Shown: one piece after another, positions 10,809-22,229 of the stretch
Numbering within the stretch: the first letter of the stretch is position 1
How the letters are laid out: each line of letters begins with the position of its first letter
NCBI RefSeq assembly: GCF_016808335.1
Contig: NC_053141.1
Location: forward strand, 28,253,581 to 28,317,580
DNA length: 64,000 bases
Reading direction: 5' to 3'
Source: Panicum virgatum
Lineage: Eukaryota; Streptophyta; Magnoliopsida; Poales; Poaceae
Made by a program: the position numbers and the translations under genes
The notes under the pieces: model-generated
Database searches by the model: none
What the model was told of the DNA's origin: nothing
Seen by the model: only the letters and a program-made list of their open reading frames with translations

Positions 10809-13800
10809 TGAGATGGTATGGGCTGACTTTGTCAAGATCTTCAGAGAACATCACATTCCCAGCAGTGTTATGAAGCTCAAGAGGGATGAGTTCAGAAAGC
10901 TTCGTCAAGGTGGTATGACTGTGACAGAGTATCTTCATAAGTTCACAGAGTTGTCTCGTTATGCACCAGAGGATATCAATGATGACGAGAAGAAGCAAGA
11001 AGCCTTTCTTGGTGGGCTTAACCCTGAAATCAGGACCTTGGTTGAAGTCACCACCCACAGTGACTTTAATGCTATGGTCAACAGGGCCATCACCATTGAG
11101 AGAAACAGGAAGGCAGAGCTCAGTGAGCGCAAACGTCGGTTTGAAAGCAAGAAGCCCCAGCAGTTGGAGAAGTTCCAGAGGACCCAGTATCCGGCTCACT
11201 CAGGCCCAAGGAGCCAGGGTGCCTTTTCATTCAAAGCGCAGCCCGGTTCTTTCCAGAAGCCCACTCAGTCAGCTCCTGCTATGAAGACCCAGAGTACCTT
11301 CCGCACCCAACAGACTGGTGGGAGTCAAGTAACCAATGTGAAGACCTGTTTCCACTGCCGCGAAGCCGGACACTACAAGGCCAACTGTCTGTATCTCAAT
11401 CAGCCCGCCCCTTCTATTTTCTCCAACTCTGTTCAAGGACCAAAGCAGCCGACTGGAGCCAACCATGCAACACCAGCTAAGAGCCAGCAACAGTCCTTCG
11501 GCAAGGCAAAAGTGAATCATGTGAATGCTGAAGAAGCAGAGGATGCACCAGGAGTGATTCTCGGTGAGTTTCTGGTCCAATCAGCTCTAGCCTCAGTGCT
11601 TTTTGATTCTGGAGCATCGCATTCCTTTATATCCTCCAATTTTGTGGAAAGGCCTGATATACCTACTATAGCCCTTAAGAGGCCACTAATAACCTGTTCC
11701 CCTGGTGGTCATATACCTTGCCACTTAGGTGTCTTAGATATCCCTATAAACCTAAGTGGGGTAGTATTCCTTGCCGACCTAGTAGTCCTTACTTCCAAAG
11801 GGATAGATGTCATACTCGGTATGGACTGGCTCACCAAGCACCGCGGAAACATAGCCTGCGCTGAGAGAGCAGTGACAGTCACCAACCGCCAAGGGTTAAC
11901 AGTCACATGCCAAATCCAGCCTAGCCTGTCAGACTCCATGGTGAACCACATCCAAGCAGAATCCCCAGAGGAGGTGCCAGTAGTTCGGGAGTTCACAGAT
12001 GTGTTCCCAGATGAATTACCTGGTATGCCTCCAGAAAGAGATGTAGAGTTCACTATTGACTTAGTCCCTGGAACCAAGCCTATAGCAAAGAATGCCTATC
12101 GGTTAGCAGCCCCAGAGCTTGCCGAGTTGAAGAAGCAGCTTGAAGAGCTTCAACAAAAGGGATTTATTAGACCCGCTGCTTCTCCTTGGGGAGCCCCAGT
12201 GCTCTTTGTGAAGAAGAAAGATGGAAGCATGAGACTTTGTGTGGACTACCGTGATCTGAATGCAGTCACCATCAAGAACAAGTACCCTCTACCTCGGATT
12301 GATGACCTGTTTGATCAGCTGAAGGGAGCTAAGTTCTTATCCAAGATAGATCTAAGGTCAGGTTATCATCAGCTCAGAGTGCGACAAGAGGACATCTCCA
12401 AGACAGCCTTCAGGACCCGTTATGGCCAGTATGAGTTCACAGTGATGCCTTTTGGTCTGACTAATGCCCCTGCCTTTTTCATGACCCTCATGAATAAGGT
12501 GTTTATGGAAGAGTTAGATCAGTTTGTTGTGGTATTCATAGATGACATACTGGTCTACTCTAAGAGTGCTGAGGAGCATGGACAACATCTCAGAATTGTG
12601 CTGGGAAAGCTCAGAAAACACCAGTTGTATGCCAAGTTTAGCAAGTGTGAATTCTGGCTGCAGAGAGTCAGTTTTCTGGGTCATGTCTTAACAGCTGAAG
12701 GTGTTGAAGTAGACCCAGAAAAGGTCAAGGCAGTATCAGAATGGAAGCAACCAACCTCAGCCTCGGAGATCAGGAGTTTCTTGGGATTAGCCGGCTATTA
12801 CCGGAGATTCATCGAAGGTTTCTCTAAGATAGCCCGACCTATGACTGAGTTACTCCGGAAGGACACGAAGTTTGTTTGGTCTGAAGCTTGCGAGAGAAGC
12901 TTTCAAGAGTTGAAGAGGCGACTAACTTCTGCCCCAGTGCTAGTCTTGCCAGATAATCAGAAGAGCTTTGTCGTTTATTGCGACGCATCCCGACAAGGAT
13001 TGGGTTGTGTGCTTATGCAAGAAGGAAGAGTTGTAGCTTATGCCTCAAGACAGTTGAGAGCACATGAGCAGAACTACCCCACCCATGACTTAGAGTTAGC
13101 TGCAGTGGTGCATGCCCTCAAGATTTGGAGACATTATCTGATTGGGAATAAGTGTGAAATCTACACGGATCACAAGAGCCTGAAGTACATTTTCACCCAG
13201 TCAGACCTCAACCTTAGACAGAGAAGATGGTTGGAGTTGATCAAAGACTATGATTTGGAAATTCATTACCACCCTGGAAAGGCTAATGTGGTGGCTGATG
13301 CGCTCAGTCGTAAAGCATATTGCCATCACTTAGTCACACAAGCCCCAGAGCTGAGTGAAGAAATGAGGAAGTTGAACCTAAGGGTTGTACGCTGCTCTTG
13401 CAACTATAACCTTAGTGTCCATCCCGTCCTGGATGACCAGATAAAGGAAGCTCAGATGGAGGATAAAAGATTGGTATGGATTAAAGGTCGCAACAGTGAA
13501 GGCAAAGCCCCAGATTTCAGAGTAGATAAAGATGGAGTCTTGTGGTTCAAGAAGAGATTATGTGTGCCTAAGCAAGGTCATTTCCGCAGGACCATCTTGG
13601 ATGAAGCCCATAATTCAGCCTATTCCATTCACCCCGGCACTACGAAAATGTACCTGGACCTTAAGGAGAAGTATTGGTGGAATGGTATGAAGGGGGATAT
13701 CGCTCGATTCGTCGCTCATTGTGATGTGTGCAAAAGAGTCAAGGCAGAGCATCAGAAACCCAGTGGATTACTCCAGCCGTTGCCGATCCCAGTATGGAAG

Positions 13801-14889
13801 TGGGATGAAGTTAGTATGGATTTTATCACCGGTCTACCAAGAACCCAGAGCGGTCATGACTCAGTTTGGGTGATTGTTGACCGACTCACTAAAGTGGCAC
13901 ACTTCATCCCAGTGCGTACCACTTATGGAGGTGATAGATTAGCCAAATTATATATTGAGCGTATTGTGAAGCTGCATGGAGTACCTAAGAGGATTGTGTC
14001 AGATAGAGGCACCCAGTTCACTTCGAGATTCTGGAGCAAGTTACATGAAGCACTTGGTACAAAGTTGGACTTCAGTTCAGCCTATCATCCTCAGACTGAT
14101 GGCCAGACCGAAAGAGTTAATCAGATCCTTAAAGACATGCTAAGAGCCTGTGTTCTTACTTATGGCAAAAATTGGGAAGACAGTTTGCCATATGCAGAGT
14201 TCTCTTACAACAACAGCTACCAGTCAAGCTTAAAGATGTCGCCGTTTGAAGCCCTCTACGGGAGGAAGTGTCGCACACCTCTCATGTGGACCGAAGTCGG
14301 TGACCGCATTATTGAGGGCCCAGATTTTATTAAAGAAGCAGAAGACAAGATAGCAGAAATCAGAGAGAATCTAAAGGCAGCTCAATCCCGTCAGAAAAGT
14401 TATGCCGATAAAAGAAGACGTACTCTCAGCTTCGAAGTTGGAGACTATGTGTACCTTAAAGTTTCCCCAATTCTCGGCACACGCAGATTCCAGGTATGAG
14501 GAAAGTTGGCTCCACGTTACATTGGACCTTTCCCAATTATCAAGAAAGTGGGAGCAGTAGCCTATAAGCTTCAGTTGCCAGCAGAGATGTCAGATGTACA
14601 TGATGTATTCCATGTGTCCCAACTCAGAAAGTGCCTGCGAGTACCAGAAGAACAAGTGGCCCCAGAGACAATCGACCTGCAGGATGATCTCAGATATCAA
14701 GAGGTACCAGTAAAAATTCTAGACACTGTGACGCGAAGAACCCGCAACTCAGAAGTCAGGATTTGCCGAGTTCAGTGGAGCAGGCATTCGGAAGCAGAAG
14801 CAACTTGGGAGAGAGAAGACGCGCTCCGAGCCGAATTTCCCAGTCTCTTTAGTGGTGAAGCTGAATCTCGGGGACGAGATTCAACCTAA
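10795..14889 (+). pseudogene. pol: Tekay Gag C-terminus and Pol polyprotein with chromodomain (one internal stop)
   Basis: The domain order, numbered from 10795, is: rest of Gag; CCHC zinc knuckle [14 protein letters not shown] at residues ~185-198; protease D-S-G at ~271; RT with F-I-D-D at ~582-585; RNase H starting YCDAS at ~729; HHCC integrase zinc finger at ~945-985; integrase core with its first Asp near 1029. A TGA at 14497 (Arg CGA expected, RFQV-stop-GKLAPRY) interrupts the frame, which continues to 14889 with the chromodomain (VQWSRHSEAEATWERED). Chromodomains steer integration towards particular chromatin. Apart from this stop and the upstream A-run frameshift, all catalytic motifs look intact. 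Confidence 0.92.
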
Positions 14890-14901
14890 GTGGGGTAGGT
14901 T
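14867..14901 (+). promoter_or_regulatory. Tekay pre-PPT hairpin box and polypurine tract
   Basis: CTCGGGGACGAG at 14867-14878 can fold as CTCG/CGAG with a GGGA loop. It is followed by AACCTAAGTGGGGTAGGTT up to the LTR at 14902. The purine-rich part primes plus-strand synthesis. The hairpin-like box recurs in other elements of this window at the same distance. Confidence 0.7.
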
Positions 14902-17831
14902 TGTAACATCCTAGTTTTCATCATGATTAAGGGGGAGTGTTGAAATTTATAATGCAAAACTTCTAGAAGGTTCTATAAAAAAATAAGGATAAACCATGGC
15001 GTAATTTTGTTCACCATGACAAGGTTCTAGAATGTTCCACAAGAATCATAAGAAGACAAGAAGCTTGGATATTTTCTTGTCATGGTAAAATTTAGAATTT
15101 TCTAGAATTAGATATTTATAGGGAACTTAGATATTTGTAGGGAACTTCCTAGAGTGTGACAAGTGTCACTCATCCAAGAGGGTATGGGTGCCTATATAAG
15201 GAGGGTGCCACCCCTTGCCATACTACTCCACCCCATCCCACACACATCCAAGGGCATGGTAGAAGTGAGCATAGGTAGAGTGTGCTAGGTGTGTGTCCCT
15301 TTGTTGCTTCAATAAGGTAAGCGTCTTTATAAGTGTTAGTCTCCCGGTTAAATTTAAGTACTTAGTGTATAAGTTGTGATCCATCGAAGGTTGGCTCTGC
15401 CACCCGGGATCACAAAAGGGTCTGGGCTTCATCGAAGGTTGGCTCTGCCACCCAGAAGCCAGCTTCATCTGTTGGTAGGCTCTGCCTCCCGGAAGCAAAA
15501 GGCGGCTCTGCCGTCAAAAGGGCCCGGTACACTAAGTAACTAGAAGCTGACCGACTCTGAATTGAGTTGGTGTAGATCCTCAACTTAGTAGGGCTGTCTC
15601 AATTTCCAACAATCACTAAAATATAACTTATGTTGCAATTAAACTAGTAACGTAAAATAATACTAACGTCATACGCGGTATTACATAACTACTAGGTAAA
15701 TTATTTTATAATCTTGCCTTTCGTTAGTACATTCATTCCCTCCAGTAACCAGCATACGCATGCTTGAACAGAAATCATATCGTCTCCATAAAAGCCTCTC
15801 GAGTCACCGTACCATGCCATAATTCCCAGACAATCATGACAGCACCTACCTCCTTTGCCATAACTTCATCATCCCCTGGAAGCCACAGAGTACCCACACC
15901 ATTGACCTTGAAAAGCCCCGTCATGGCAGCACCCACCTCGCTAAAAATCAGGATCGTCACGCACAATGCCAGCCGAGATTTTTTTTCCGCCGAACCGCCT
16001 CACCCGCTCGCTCTCACTCGCGCACGCGCGACATGCCGGCCCCACGACGGGACTGCGCATTGCCGCCGGCATCACGCCGTGCCGCCCACTCCCGCGTCCC
16101 CACCTTGCCCACGACGCTGCAGCGCCCTCGCCGGCTTTGCCGCCTCGACGCCCGCGCCTTCAGTGCTGCCACTATTTGCGTTGACGACGAGCTGCCACAG
16201 CCCACGCCGTCGCCGTCCCTGCGCGACGCCGCTGCTGCTCTCCTCGCCTATAAAAGGAGCAAGGCCGCGACGAGCCCCGTCACCCGCCCAAGCACACCGA
16301 GCCACTTCGCTCCGCTAGCTGAACCACTCCTCCCGCGCCTAGCTCACTCACGAAACGAAGCTCCAACGATTGATCCTCCCCCTCGAGCTGTTCCGTGCCA
16401 AGGTGAGATGGCAGGCAGCTTCCCCGACCATTAACTCCACTAATAAAGGCCCAAAACACCCACCAGGCCGTGAGCACTTAATCCAAATCATTATACCAAC
16501 CAATACTGTAAACTCAATATCTTCTTCATATCAACTCCTTTTCACGTAACTCTTTTCCTAAACTCTCCTCACATCATATACTATCTATTCCCCCTATTTT
16601 CATCTCCATTTGAGCTTATTGCTTGCTTGTGTTTGTTTGCCGGTTGTGCCGTTCTCGCCCGTAGATCACGGAGTGACCGAGGAGGAGCCCGCCAAGGAGC
16701 CAGAAGACCCGTACCACGAGCAGGAAGCCACCGCCGACGACGCGTACGCAAGCGAAGGCAAGTTTCATCGACCCCTACGTGAGCAGTTGCATCCATGTGA
16801 GGACGGTTAGCTGTAGCCTGGGTCTAGGATCGATTACATATACCAGTACTTGAGTGATTGAGTGTGCTCATGCATGCATCTGAGTAGTCATGCATATTCA
16901 GAGCTGAGAATAGGATACGAAGGGATCTGGCTGAGACCAGGGCAGCTGGGTATGCTGGAGCCGGCGCTACCATGGTAGTAGACCAGCAGGTGAGTGCTAC
17001 CGTGGTGGTAGGCTCGAGTTGACATGTTGAGGGATGGTTGCTGCCCTGGTGAACCATAAGGACCGAGTTGTTTTGACATCTCACCTAGCTTACTTTCAGT
17101 ACGACCACATGAGTTTGTATGGGCAAACCTTAGCCTAATCCCACTGGCTAACCTGGTAGTCGTCCGAGGTGGATATGCTTTGGGGTGAGACCTGGATTGG
17201 TCCAGACCCGAGGGTTTGGGGGCGACTAGTCGGGGTTGAGCCACGGCTGGGTGTCGGCTATGTCGGTTGTCCGTTCGGGCAGCCGAGCGTGTGGGTACGG
17301 TGTACGACCTCTGCAGAGTGTATAATCCATTCGAATGGTCCGTGTCCACGGTATGGACAGGCTACGGTGTGGTCCTGACAACTAGTGAGCTACCTACTGT
17401 GGGTTGTGTCGGGAAGAGTTGCATACCATTAGTTGCATTGCTAATGCATTGTGCTTAATGTGCGTCGTGTATGTCATTCCCCTCCCGTAGGGTGAGGTGG
17501 AGCTTGCTGAGTACTTTTGTACTCACCCCTGTTGATTTTTCTCCAGAGGATCCTGACTTTGTGCCAGAAGACTACGAGTAGATCGTGTCCGCACCCAAGC
17601 TGATCGAGTGGAGCCGTGATGGATGAAGAGCTAGTCCAGCATGTCGCTATGCTAGTTGTTATCCTATGGTTGTTCTGTGTAGCTTTGTGTTGTCACTTTA
17701 CTCCTCATGTACGTGTTAAATAAAGCTCTGTATGACTCTGGACTCCACTTGAGGTAACATGTATTATGCCGGAGACCTTATTCGGTAATTAATACATGGT
17801 TTAGCCTTGATCTTCGGGTCGGGGCGCTTCA
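14902..17831 (+). repeat. Tekay 3' LTR
   Basis: Its length is identical to the 5' LTR, with roughly 45 scattered substitutions by eye, most of them transitions. Its end at 17831 lies only 176 bp upstream of an ORF on the same strand (18008) belonging to Tat-B's antisense cargo, so readthrough from this LTR could transcribe that cargo. Confidence 0.93.
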
Positions 17832-18007
17832 ACCACTAAGGAAGACGCAACGTCTCTGCAACTGGCTCCTCGTAGAACGTGAAACTGCCGATCCATATTC
17901 CATCTTTTCACTATTTAATCTCACCCCAAATCGGCTCTTCTTCACAGCGAACTCCTTCTTCCTCCCAGAGCCAATTAGCGCAAAAAAACCCCACTCCTCT
18001 GCCAGCC

Positions 18008-18550
18008 ATGGCGATCTCTTCTTCCTCTAGCTCCAACTCTTTCGGAGATTCCTCTTCCTCTTCTTCCCCCTCTTCTTCTTCTTCCCTTTCCGCCTCCTCC
18101 ATCGACTCCATCCCGGAGAGTCGGGAGCCGACGCCGGAGTGGGACCCAACCGCAGTGTATGAAGCGCTGGCTCCTCTGCATTGGGATGCAGAGGAGTTCG
18201 ATTTCGGGGTCGTCTCTGAGGAAGACGAGCCCGAAACTGAAGGAGAGGAAGACCTCCAGTTCATGTTCCAAGAGGAACTGGAGAGCAGCGAAGACGACAT
18301 CTTCTCCTGGGAGGGAGCCGACTCCTCCTCGGAAGATGAGATCGACTCCACCTCCGATGACGACGAACCGATGGGCGGAAAGCCCTTCCGGTTCCTCGGG
18401 TCATCCGAGGAGGACAGCGAGGAAGAGAACAGCGGCGGCGGTGACAGCTGGAGCGACTTCGTGTCCGAGGGCGGCAGCAGCGCCTTCGGCAACGACGACG
18501 ATGACAGCGGGGACGCGCCGGCCCAAAGCCCCAAGCGCCGTAGGTACTAG
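18008..18550 (+). CDS. Acidic Ser/Glu/Asp-rich ORF, antisense cargo 1 of Tat-B
   Basis: ATG 18008 has a good context (GCCATGG). The 180-residue product starts with a long Ser-rich stretch (residues ~3-35). A central part contains SREPTPEWDPTAVYEALAPL, then long acidic Ser/Asp/Glu runs, ending in a short basic PKRRRY that could be a nuclear signal. I recall similar acidic proteins from grass repeats, but no enzymatic domain is recognisable and the function is unknown. The frame is fully open, unlike the neighbouring cargo gene and the - strand pol. It is antisense to the Tat-B genome and lies between the 3' LTR and the PMD gene. A - strand frame across the same bases exists only because of the codon bias and was not annotated. 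Confidence 0.65.
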   Translation: MAISSSSSSNSFGDSSSSSSPSSSSSLSASSIDSIPESREPTPEWDPTAVYEALAPLHWDAEEFDFGVVSEEDEPETEGEEDLQFMFQEELESSEDDIFSWEGADSSSEDEIDSTSDDDEPMGGKPFRFLGSSEEDSEEENSGGGDSWSDFVSEGGSSAFGNDDDDSGDAPAQSPKRRRY

Positions 18551-18740
18551 GTACCTACGAGCAGTAGAAGTAGTACTGTAGCATCGTAGTGGTAGGATTA
18601 CAAAGCCGAAGGATTAATTCCTTTGTAACAATCGGCTTTTCCTTGTAAGAAACCTTTCCTTTCTAATGAAATCGAATTTCCTTCAATTCCGTTTGTCTGA
18701 TTTTACTTTCCAAAAAGCTGATGGCAACGCATCAGGCTTC

Positions 18741-18748
18741 TATAAATA
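18741..18748 (+). promoter_or_regulatory. TATA box of the Tat-B antisense PMD gene
   Basis: TATAAATA lies about 210 bp upstream of ATG 18954 and downstream of the 3' end of the acidic ORF, which suggests the two antisense genes have separate promoters. It is inferred from sequence only. Confidence 0.5.
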
Positions 18749-18953
18749 TCCAAGAGCCGACGAAATTCAAACTAGAAGCAACCCGCACAAGAGTAGAGTA
18801 TCACTTCCACCTTGAACCGAACTCGAAACAAGCTCTCAAATCCGAGCGTAATTCGAAAACCCAGCTCTACAAATTCGAGCAAGAACTCTTCAAGCATCCG
18901 GAATTCGAATCAGAGCCCACAGCAACCAAAACCCAAGTCAACAGATCTGAGCC

Positions 18954-21929
18954 ATGGCAGACTCTGCAACTCAGACGACAAATCCTACTGCTGATGATGC
19001 AACCGGTGATACGGCAATCTACGGCCTGAAGGTAATATCCGGCCTAATCCTTTAGTTTCCTTCAGCTTATCAAGCCTCTGAAATACTAAACTCTGAAACA
19101 TGACACCATATGCATACTTCTGAATTGCTAAACTTCAGGTGTCAGACATCCTTCTGTCGCATCCCTCCAATCCAAAAACTTTATGTCTCGGCCCACGAAC
19201 CTATGAAAATCCCATAGATTTGATATCTTGTGAAGCAAATAGGATCCCTTTCATGAGTCAAAACATCGATTTGAACCTCTGGGCCGACTGCTTAAGAGCC
19301 TGACCCAACCCTCCTAAGAGCTGGATTACATGGTACAACAGAGTAGCAAAAGCTTATATGCCCTTGTGGCAGGATTTGAACATAGCCGATGCACTTAGCT
19401 TGTCATTATCTCCTCTTGACAAAGATGAGAATCTTCTGAAAACCATCGGCTATTTCTGGTCTGATGCTCTAAACTGTTTTCTCTTTGGTCATGGACCCAT
19501 GACTCCCACTCTGCTAGATGTCACCATGATCACTGGCCTAGACATTGGATCTCCTAATCCAGCTGCCCATAAAATGGCAGAAGTCCCCTTTAAACTTTCA
19601 TCCAAAGTTAACTGCACAAACTGGGGCACTTACATGAATCAGCACATGAAAACAAAATGTCCAGTGACTGAGAAGGAACACACAGCCTTCTTAAATCTTT
19701 GGCTAGAGCACTTCATCTTCTGTGGCCCTTCTTTAGCTCCAACTAAGAACTATCTTCCCTTGGCCTACCACCTGACCCATGGCAATCACATCGGCCTAGG
19801 CAAACTTTTTCTTGGAGAAACCTACATATATCTCCATTTGATGACATCTAACTTGCTTAACCAAAAGAAACTGAGAACTGGAGGCCCTTGGTGGTTTATT
19901 CAGTTGTGGGCACAACTGTACTTTCAGCATCATATCCCCAACTTCCAAGGCTTGACCAAGAACTCTTTTCCTGATGAGAGTGGCAAACCAATTAGATGTA
20001 CTAGCTATGGCCAAGCTTTATTTAGTCTTCCCGGCAGTAAACTGAATTCAACAGATGCAGCAAACTAGTTCAGAGTCTTCTATAAAGGCTTAGAGAATCC
20101 CCTTTACTTTCTATTTACTGAATCTGAATCTTTCGAGAACCCAACTGCCTTCAGACTAGATAATTTTGCCGATGACGACATCACTCGGCATCTATATTCC
20201 CTGATGATTCGACCCGGCTTCCTTCCTGTTGGCATCAGCACCTCTAATAGAATCATCAAGCCAGGTTATGAATCTTATCAACCAGTCATAGTAGCTCGGC
20301 AATTTGGCCTAGGACAGGTCCCTCCCCACTTCCATATTCACCACTTGGTGGAGAGCAGAGTCGATCTGCCTGATGGCCTCACCAGTTCAAGATGCTACAG
20401 CATGTTCGATGATCTCCACATTCCAATACCAGCCGATCTATCCATTGATCCTTCATCGATCGATTTTAGCACATGGTGGGGAATGTGGAAAACCCATGTT
20501 TTCAGAAAAGCTCTAGGTCCTTGACTGCAGCAAATTGATCCCGAATATGTAATCCCCGAGGAAGAGGTACTGAATTTATTCATTTTGCTCTTTCTAGATC
20601 ATCCATTCCTTTACCTGACTAATCCTTGCTCACCCTGTTGGCAGCAACAAGATGGTCCAGAACCTATGACCAGCAACGGGGAGCCATTCCACTTTCTTCC
20701 AACTGCTCCTGATGTACTTTTCTGCAAAGGATCACCATCAATGAAGAAAGTGATAATGACTATTCAGCCAGACTTACTTCAGCCGGCTTCCAAACGAAGA
20801 CAAACTTCTGCAAGCGTTGCCCCCCGAGTCTTGACCAAGAAAAGGAAGATGATCACTAGACGAGTCATCAAGAAACCAGCACCAGCTTCCGCGAGTCCGT
20901 CAGAGTCCAACACCAACCAGGTAACTCATCTTCTAAAACTTCTTCTTTATTGCACACACATGTACTCTGGTTGACTGTAATTCTATTTTCAGGACATGGC
21001 TGAAGACATCTCCAACCCAGAAAGCCCAGTACAACATGAGATGACTGAAAATCCCAATATACTGATAGAGGCAAACGAAGGGCAAGCTGACGCAGTCAAT
21101 GTACTTGACGACGACACAAGCTCTATTAGGACGATCGCTCTTGAACCGCCCAACGCTTCTTCTTCAGAACAGGTAACATTACAAGAACCAATCCTGAACC
21201 AGCCGATAGCTTCATAAATGCATCTTGCTCTAACTCCAGATATATCCACAGGGCTTTGACATTTCAAGCTTGCTTTCCTTTGACCCGGTATCAATGGGTC
21301 TGACTGCCCCTGGAGCAAAAACACCATCTTTGCAGCAATCGGCTAATTTGGCACATCAGCTTCATCTCATCAAGGATCTGCTATCTGCTCCACTCACTGC
21401 TCTAGTTGGCGATTCCAGTGAAATAAAGAACATCTTCGAGCAAATAGAATCCCAACTCTCGGAGCCACTGCAAATCAAGCTTTGGCCAGTTAGCAATCTT
21501 CCATTCTTCCGGGTAGAAGTGAATAAAGCACGACAAAGAATAGAAGCACGCCGCTCTCAAGCTTCTCGGAAAGCTGACATTGCTCAAAAGTGCAAGGCCC
21601 TCAACCAGAAGAAGGCAACTCTAGATATCAAAGCTGACGTGTCTGCCAATAAGAAACGACTCGACCTCTTGAAGAAAAAACTGTCAGAATTCGAAGAAAA
21701 GGTTCGTACCACCAAGAAACTCATCCAGGCCGAGGAAACTTCCATCGCAAACTCCAAACAAGAAACCCAGGAAATAGCCGAGCAGATACAAGCAGAGTTT
21801 GCAGAGATAAGCACCTTGAGCCGGCAGATAGTTACAGGCGATGACAAGGATGACGAAGCAATCATAGAAAGAGTAGACGCCGTCCGCACAGAAGCCATCC
21901 ACGCCATAGAAGAATTCCTGAACCAATAG
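18954..21929 (+). pseudogene. Five-exon plant-mobile-domain (PMD) gene, antisense cargo 2 of Tat-B
   Basis: Predicted exons are 18954-19031, 19139-20566, 20645-20920, 20993-21172 and 21252-21929. Each intron is 72 to 107 bp, starts GT, ends AG and falls between codons (phase 0). Exon 2 holds a PMD-like region (LWQDLNIADALSLSL, TPTLLDVTMITGLDIG, NYLPLAYHLTHG). Exon 3 ends Lys/Arg-rich, a possible nuclear signal, and exon 5 is a long Lys/Glu coiled coil. In exon 2 there is a stop (or one-base slip) near 19260-19304, TAG about 20066 (Trp expected) and TGA about 20522, so this copy cannot make the full protein. Host PMD proteins such as Arabidopsis MAIN/MAIL1 take part in transposon silencing; a role here is not known. 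Confidence 0.75.
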
Positions 21930-22047
21930 ATAGGCTCTAGAAACAACTAGTACTGCCTGTTAATCCTGAAACTTGTAACTATTTAAAACATCATAAGTCG
22001 ATGGTCGTACATCGGCTATCTTGCTTCTCATATGTATTTTTTTTACT

Positions 22048-22192
22048 AGCCAACTCAACGTGTTGGCCTTCTCATTTATTTTTTTCTTTTTACCGGCCAA
22101 CTCAACGTGTTGGCCTTTCTTTTTTTTTACCGGCCAACTCCACGTGTTGGCCTTTCTCTTTTTTTTTTACCGGCCAACTCAACATGTTGGCC
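22048..22192. repeat. Four-unit hairpin/T-tract tandem array between convergent genes of Tat-B
   Basis: Four copies of a near-palindrome GGCCAAC-N7-GTTGGCC (about 22048-22068, 22095-22115, 22132-22152, 22172-22192) each can form a 7-bp stem. They are separated by T-rich tracts with up to nine consecutive T, and spaced 37 to 47 bp apart. The array lies between the stop of the antisense PMD gene (21929) and the end of pol on the other strand (22230). It may act in 3'-end formation or be a seed for satellite expansion; both are inferences. Confidence 0.8.
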
Positions 22193-22229
22193 TATCTCAG
22201 TACAGCCGGATGGATCTCATCCGCTCTTG

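Larger units (their letters stand above)
6209..17831 (+). mobile_element. Tekay/Del-type chromovirus, complete, innermost layer
   Basis: Two 2930-bp LTRs (6209-9138 and 14902-17831) both start TGTAACATCC and end GGCGCTTCA. The 5-bp target duplication ACCAC is perfect (6204-6208, 17832-17836). Inside are the initiator-Met primer site, an extra 5' ORF, gag, a protease-RT-RNase H-integrase-chromodomain polyprotein and a polypurine tract. LTR length and the C-terminal chromodomain fit the Tekay (Del) clade of chromoviruses. By eye I count about 45 substitutions and no length difference between LTRs (about 1.5%). At an often-used grass rate of 1.3e-8 per site per year that is roughly 0.6 million years, the youngest measurable event in the nest. 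Confidence 0.95.

Noticed and set aside
17911..18534. 207-codon - strand frame opposite the acidic ORF
   Set aside because: Mirror of Ser/Glu codon bias; the + strand frame has the better start context, composition and position.
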